8,294 bases of DNA from NCBI GenBank assembly GCA_016786965.1, contig JAEUVL010000890.1, positions 1 to 8,294 of the forward strand, given 5' to 3'. The position numbers and the translations under genes were made by a program. The notes under the pieces are model-generated. The model saw only the letters and a program-made list of their open reading frames with translations. It was not told the DNA's origin and did not search any database. Shown piece by piece: positions 6,128-8,294 of this stretch (position 1 is the first letter of the stretch; each line of letters opens with the position of its first letter). The stretch is from Chitinophagaceae bacterium (GTDB lineage Bacteria > Bacteroidota > Bacteroidia > Chitinophagales > Chitinophagaceae).

Positions 6128-7546
6128 ATGTCGCAAACTACTTATACAAATAAGATATCTCATTTTTTTGCCCTGCTAAAACAATCATTGAAGGGCGGTG
6201 AATACGACTATACACAGGGAAGTATCCGCAGCGCTATCATTTTGTTAGCCATCCCGATGATACTGGAACTAAGTCTTGAATCCGTTTTTGCCGTGGTGGA
6301 TATATTTTTTGTAAGCAAACTGGGTTCCAATGCCACCCAAACAGTGGGGCTCACCGAATCCGTTATTACCATCGTGTATTCACTCGCCATCGGTTTAAGT
6401 ACGGCTGCTACCGCTATGGTGGCAAGAAGAGTGGGGGAAAAAGACCCGGCCGCCGCTTCTCATGCCGGTATGCAGGCGTTGATCATGTCGCTCATCGCTA
6501 CCGTTTTTATCAGTGCCGCGGGTTTGATCTTTGCACCTGATATTCTCCGCCTGATGGGCGCCACACCGGAAGTTGTAAAGGATGGAACAGTGTTCACCCG
6601 CATTATGCTGGGTGGAAGTGTGGTCATCATTCTGTTGTTCCTCATCAATGGTATCTTCCGCGGTGCTGGTAATGCGGCTATGGCCATGCGCAGCTTATGG
6701 ATCGCCAGCATCATCAATATCATTTTATGCCCTGTACTCATTAATGGGTACGGTCCTTTTCCTGAACTGGGTTTAAAAGGAGCCGCTATCGCCACCGTAA
6801 TAGGCAGAGGTACAGGTGTGCTGTACCAGTGTTATCATTTATTCTGGAGTAAAAAGAATACGATCAGTTTCAGCAAAGAACATTTTATCATTGATTTCCC
6901 GCTGATGAGATCGTTGATAAAAATAGCCTGGCCCGCCACTTTTCAGTTCATTATTGCTTCTGGAAGCTGGATCGTATTATCGCAATTAGTAGCTGTAACG
7001 GGAGGCACACATGCGTCTGCCGGTTACCAAATCGCTATACGCAACCTGGTGTTCTTTATTTTACCCGCCTGGGGACTGAGTAATGCAGCTGCAACTCTGG
7101 TGGGGCAGAACCTGGGTGCCAAACAACCCGACCGGGCAGAAAAAAGTGTATTGCTGGCCACGAAGTACAATGCCATTTTTATGTCGGCCGTCATGCTTAC
7201 GTTCATCTTCTTTGCTAAACCGATCGTTGGCATTTTTACCAGTGAACCGGAAGACCTTCGCTTTGGTGCACAATCATTACAAATAATAGGTGCCGGTTTT
7301 ATCTTCTACGGCATCGGTATGGTGATGATACAGTCACTGAACGGTGCGGGGGATACAAAGACGCCCACCAGGATCAACCTGTTTTGTTTCTGGTTGCTGC
7401 AGATACCATTGGCCTACCTGTTGGTTAAGGTTTTTCATATGGGTGTGGTAGGCGCCTTCATTGCCATACCGGTGGCGGAAACTGTGCTGGCCATTACCGC
7501 CTGGTATTATTTTAAAAAAGGAAAGTGGAAAGAGGTGAAAGTGTAG
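6128..7546 (+). CDS. MATE family efflux transporter
   Basis: This is a 472-residue inner-membrane protein with about 12 hydrophobic segments. The two MatE repeats cover roughly residues 35-200 and 260-430. Pseudo-symmetric family motifs recur in both halves: MVARRVGEKD (97-106) against LVGQNLGAKQPDRA (324-337), and FRGAGNAAMAM (177-187) against LNGAGDTKTPT (404-414). The N-terminal block YDYTQGSIRSAIILLAIPMILELSLES is typical of the Bacteroidota branch. MATE proteins export drugs or other organic cations in exchange for sodium or protons; the substrate cannot be told from sequence here. The length is usual for the family (440-480). The ATG at 6128 has no Shine-Dalgarno sequence but lies behind an A/T-rich stretch, as usual in this phylum. 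A promoter-like box and a foldable RNA region lie upstream, so expression may be controlled through the leader. The stop codon is the first unit of a palindromic repeat. Confidence 0.95.
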   Translation: MSQTTYTNKISHFFALLKQSLKGGEYDYTQGSIRSAIILLAIPMILELSLESVFAVVDIFFVSKLGSNATQTVGLTESVITIVYSLAIGLSTAATAMVARRVGEKDPAAASHAGMQALIMSLIATVFISAAGLIFAPDILRLMGATPEVVKDGTVFTRIMLGGSVVIILLFLINGIFRGAGNAAMAMRSLWIASIINIILCPVLINGYGPFPELGLKGAAIATVIGRGTGVLYQCYHLFWSKKNTISFSKEHFIIDFPLMRSLIKIAWPATFQFIIASGSWIVLSQLVAVTGGTHASAGYQIAIRNLVFFILPAWGLSNAAATLVGQNLGAKQPDRAEKSVLLATKYNAIFMSAVMLTFIFFAKPIVGIFTSEPEDLRFGAQSLQIIGAGFIFYGIGMVMIQSLNGAGDTKTPTRINLFCFWLLQIPLAYLLVKVFHMGVVGAFIAIPVAETVLAITAWYYFKKGKWKEVKV

Positions 7547-7664
7547 ATAATAACTGATAGATGACAGATAATAGTTCTCTTGGCCTGATGGGTTTTTATA
7601 CATTCAGGTCATTTAAAAATTGAAGAACTACCATCTGTCATCTATCATCTATTAGTTATCATCT
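7544..7664. repeat. second stop-codon-anchored palindrome, built of 7-base units
   Basis: The left arm at 7545-7578 has an imperfect inverted copy at 7624-7664. The left arm, read from the MATE stop codon, splits into TAGATAA, TAACTGA, TAGATGA, CAGATAA, TAGTTCT. The complement of the right arm reads AGATGAT, AACTAAT, AGATGAT, AGATGAC, AGATGGT, AGTTCT. The arms (34 and 41 bases) differ by exactly one 7-base unit. The central 45 bases hold a smaller hairpin, 7582-7588 with 7604-7610, around TTTTTATA. The folded RNA would be a very long hairpin between the MATE and AI-2E genes. It could act as a terminator-like barrier, but no T-tract follows directly (a T-rich stretch begins around 7671). Confidence 0.85.
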
Positions 7665-7703
7665 GAATTGGTTTTATTATTTTTAGTATCTCATTTCACC
7701 TTT

Positions 7704-8294
7704 ATGAATAATGTAATAGACCAGAACCGGGTGCGCCAGGTGTTCTTTATTATCCTTATCCTGTTGCTGGGCATCCTCTTATTTTTCGAATTATACAGTT
7801 TTCTGCCTGCGATGCTGGGAGCTATTACTATCTACATCTTATTGCACAAGTGGATGTTTTATCTTACTGAAAAGAAAAAATGGCGTAAAGGCTGGACGGC
7901 TGTGCTCCTGATGTTGTTTTCTTTTATCGTCATCCTACTGCCGGTAGCCCTGCTGGTAAATATGCTTTCTTCCAAAGTAAGTTATGCAGTGGCACATTCT
8001 GATGAACTGGTACAGGCATTGAAAACTGTAGTGGCCAGTATTGAAGACAAGTTTAGTGTAACATTGGCCAGCGATGAGAATATCAATAAAATGGGAGGCA
8101 CTATTGCCAAAAGTTTGCCCGGCATACTCGGGGCTACCTTCAATACCCTGACTACAATCTTTTTCATGTACTTCATTCTTTATTTTATGCTGGTAAACGG
8201 CCGGCAAATGGAGAATACCCTTTACGAACATGTACCCCTGAAGGACAAGAATGTGAACCGGTTGGGAAAAGAAATACACATGATGGTAATGTCA
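7704..8294 (+). CDS. AI-2E family transporter, N-terminal part, cut by window end
   Basis: An ATG at 7704 opens a frame of 197 codons that runs to the window edge without a stop. The product is a membrane protein of the AI-2E/PerM/YdiK superfamily, usually 330-400 residues, so about half is visible. Two hydrophobic segments lie near residues 12-28 and 33-47, a third at about 64-87, then a soluble, charged loop (about 90-145) predicted on the periplasmic side, and another membrane segment at about 148-165 (TTIFFMYFILYFMLVNG). This order of paired helices, helix, large loop, helix is the family pattern. Members include the E. coli autoinducer-2 exporter TqsA, but most, including Bacteroidota ones, have unknown substrates and some act in sodium/proton exchange. 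The start is favoured by the charged N-terminus MNNVIDQNRVRQ before the first helix. The upstream region 7665-7703 is T-rich, without a clear promoter box or Shine-Dalgarno sequence. Confidence 0.88.
   Translation, partial: MNNVIDQNRVRQVFFIILILLLGILLFFELYSFLPAMLGAITIYILLHKWMFYLTEKKKWRKGWTAVLLMLFSFIVILLPVALLVNMLSSKVSYAVAHSDELVQALKTVVASIEDKFSVTLASDENINKMGGTIAKSLPGILGATFNTLTTIFFMYFILYFMLVNGRQMENTLYEHVPLKDKNVNRLGKEIHMMVMS

Noticed and set aside
7935..8279. Minus-strand open frames over the right end
   Set aside because: They lie opposite a clear AI-2E family coding sequence with family-like membrane topology.

Overview
The window looks like chromosomal DNA from a member of the Bacteroidota, most likely a Chitinophagaceae-like soil or aquatic bacterium. 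Four things point there: a secreted metalloprotease with a C-terminal type IX secretion (T9SS) sorting domain, a system confined to this phylum; the near absence of Shine-Dalgarno sequences; promoter-like TAnnTTTG boxes; and protein family variants typical of the group. No insertion sequence, phage gene, CRISPR array, tRNA or rRNA gene was recognised.

Layout. (1) Bases 1-320, minus strand: the N-terminal part of a lipid-anchored c-type cytochrome, cut by the window edge. (2) Bases 484-4929, plus strand, divergent from the cytochrome: a 1481-residue secreted M43 (pappalysin/cytophagalysin-like) zinc metalloprotease. Its signal peptide and catalytic domain are followed by a long mosaic of adhesion-type beta domains (CARDB-like, two near-duplicate MAM/jelly-roll-like modules, PKD-like, HYR, Ig-like) and a T9SS sorting tail. 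(3) Bases 4927-5011: a large nested palindrome that starts on the protease stop codon. (4) Bases 5041-5877: a YycJ/WalJ-type metallo-beta-lactamase-fold hydrolase, a putative DNA exonuclease, ending in a perfect consensus sliding-clamp-binding motif, QLSLF. (5) Bases 5878-6127: an intergenic region with a good Bacteroidota promoter and a foldable, probably structured RNA of about 127 nt. (6) Bases 6128-7546: a MATE-family multidrug/cation antiporter. (7) Bases 7544-7664: a second large palindrome, again starting on a stop codon and built of 7-nt units. (8) Bases 7704-8294: the N-terminal half of an AI-2E family membrane protein, cut by the window end.

The genes do not form an obvious pathway. 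The cytochrome and protease diverge from one intergenic region. The three downstream plus-strand genes are separated by 110-250 bases with their own promoter-like boxes or palindromes, so they are probably separate transcription units. The points most worth following up are the two stop-codon-anchored palindromes with 7-nt periodicity, the clamp-binding tail on the YycJ-like nuclease, and the structured RNA in front of the MATE gene. I did not find a convincing new multi-gene system.
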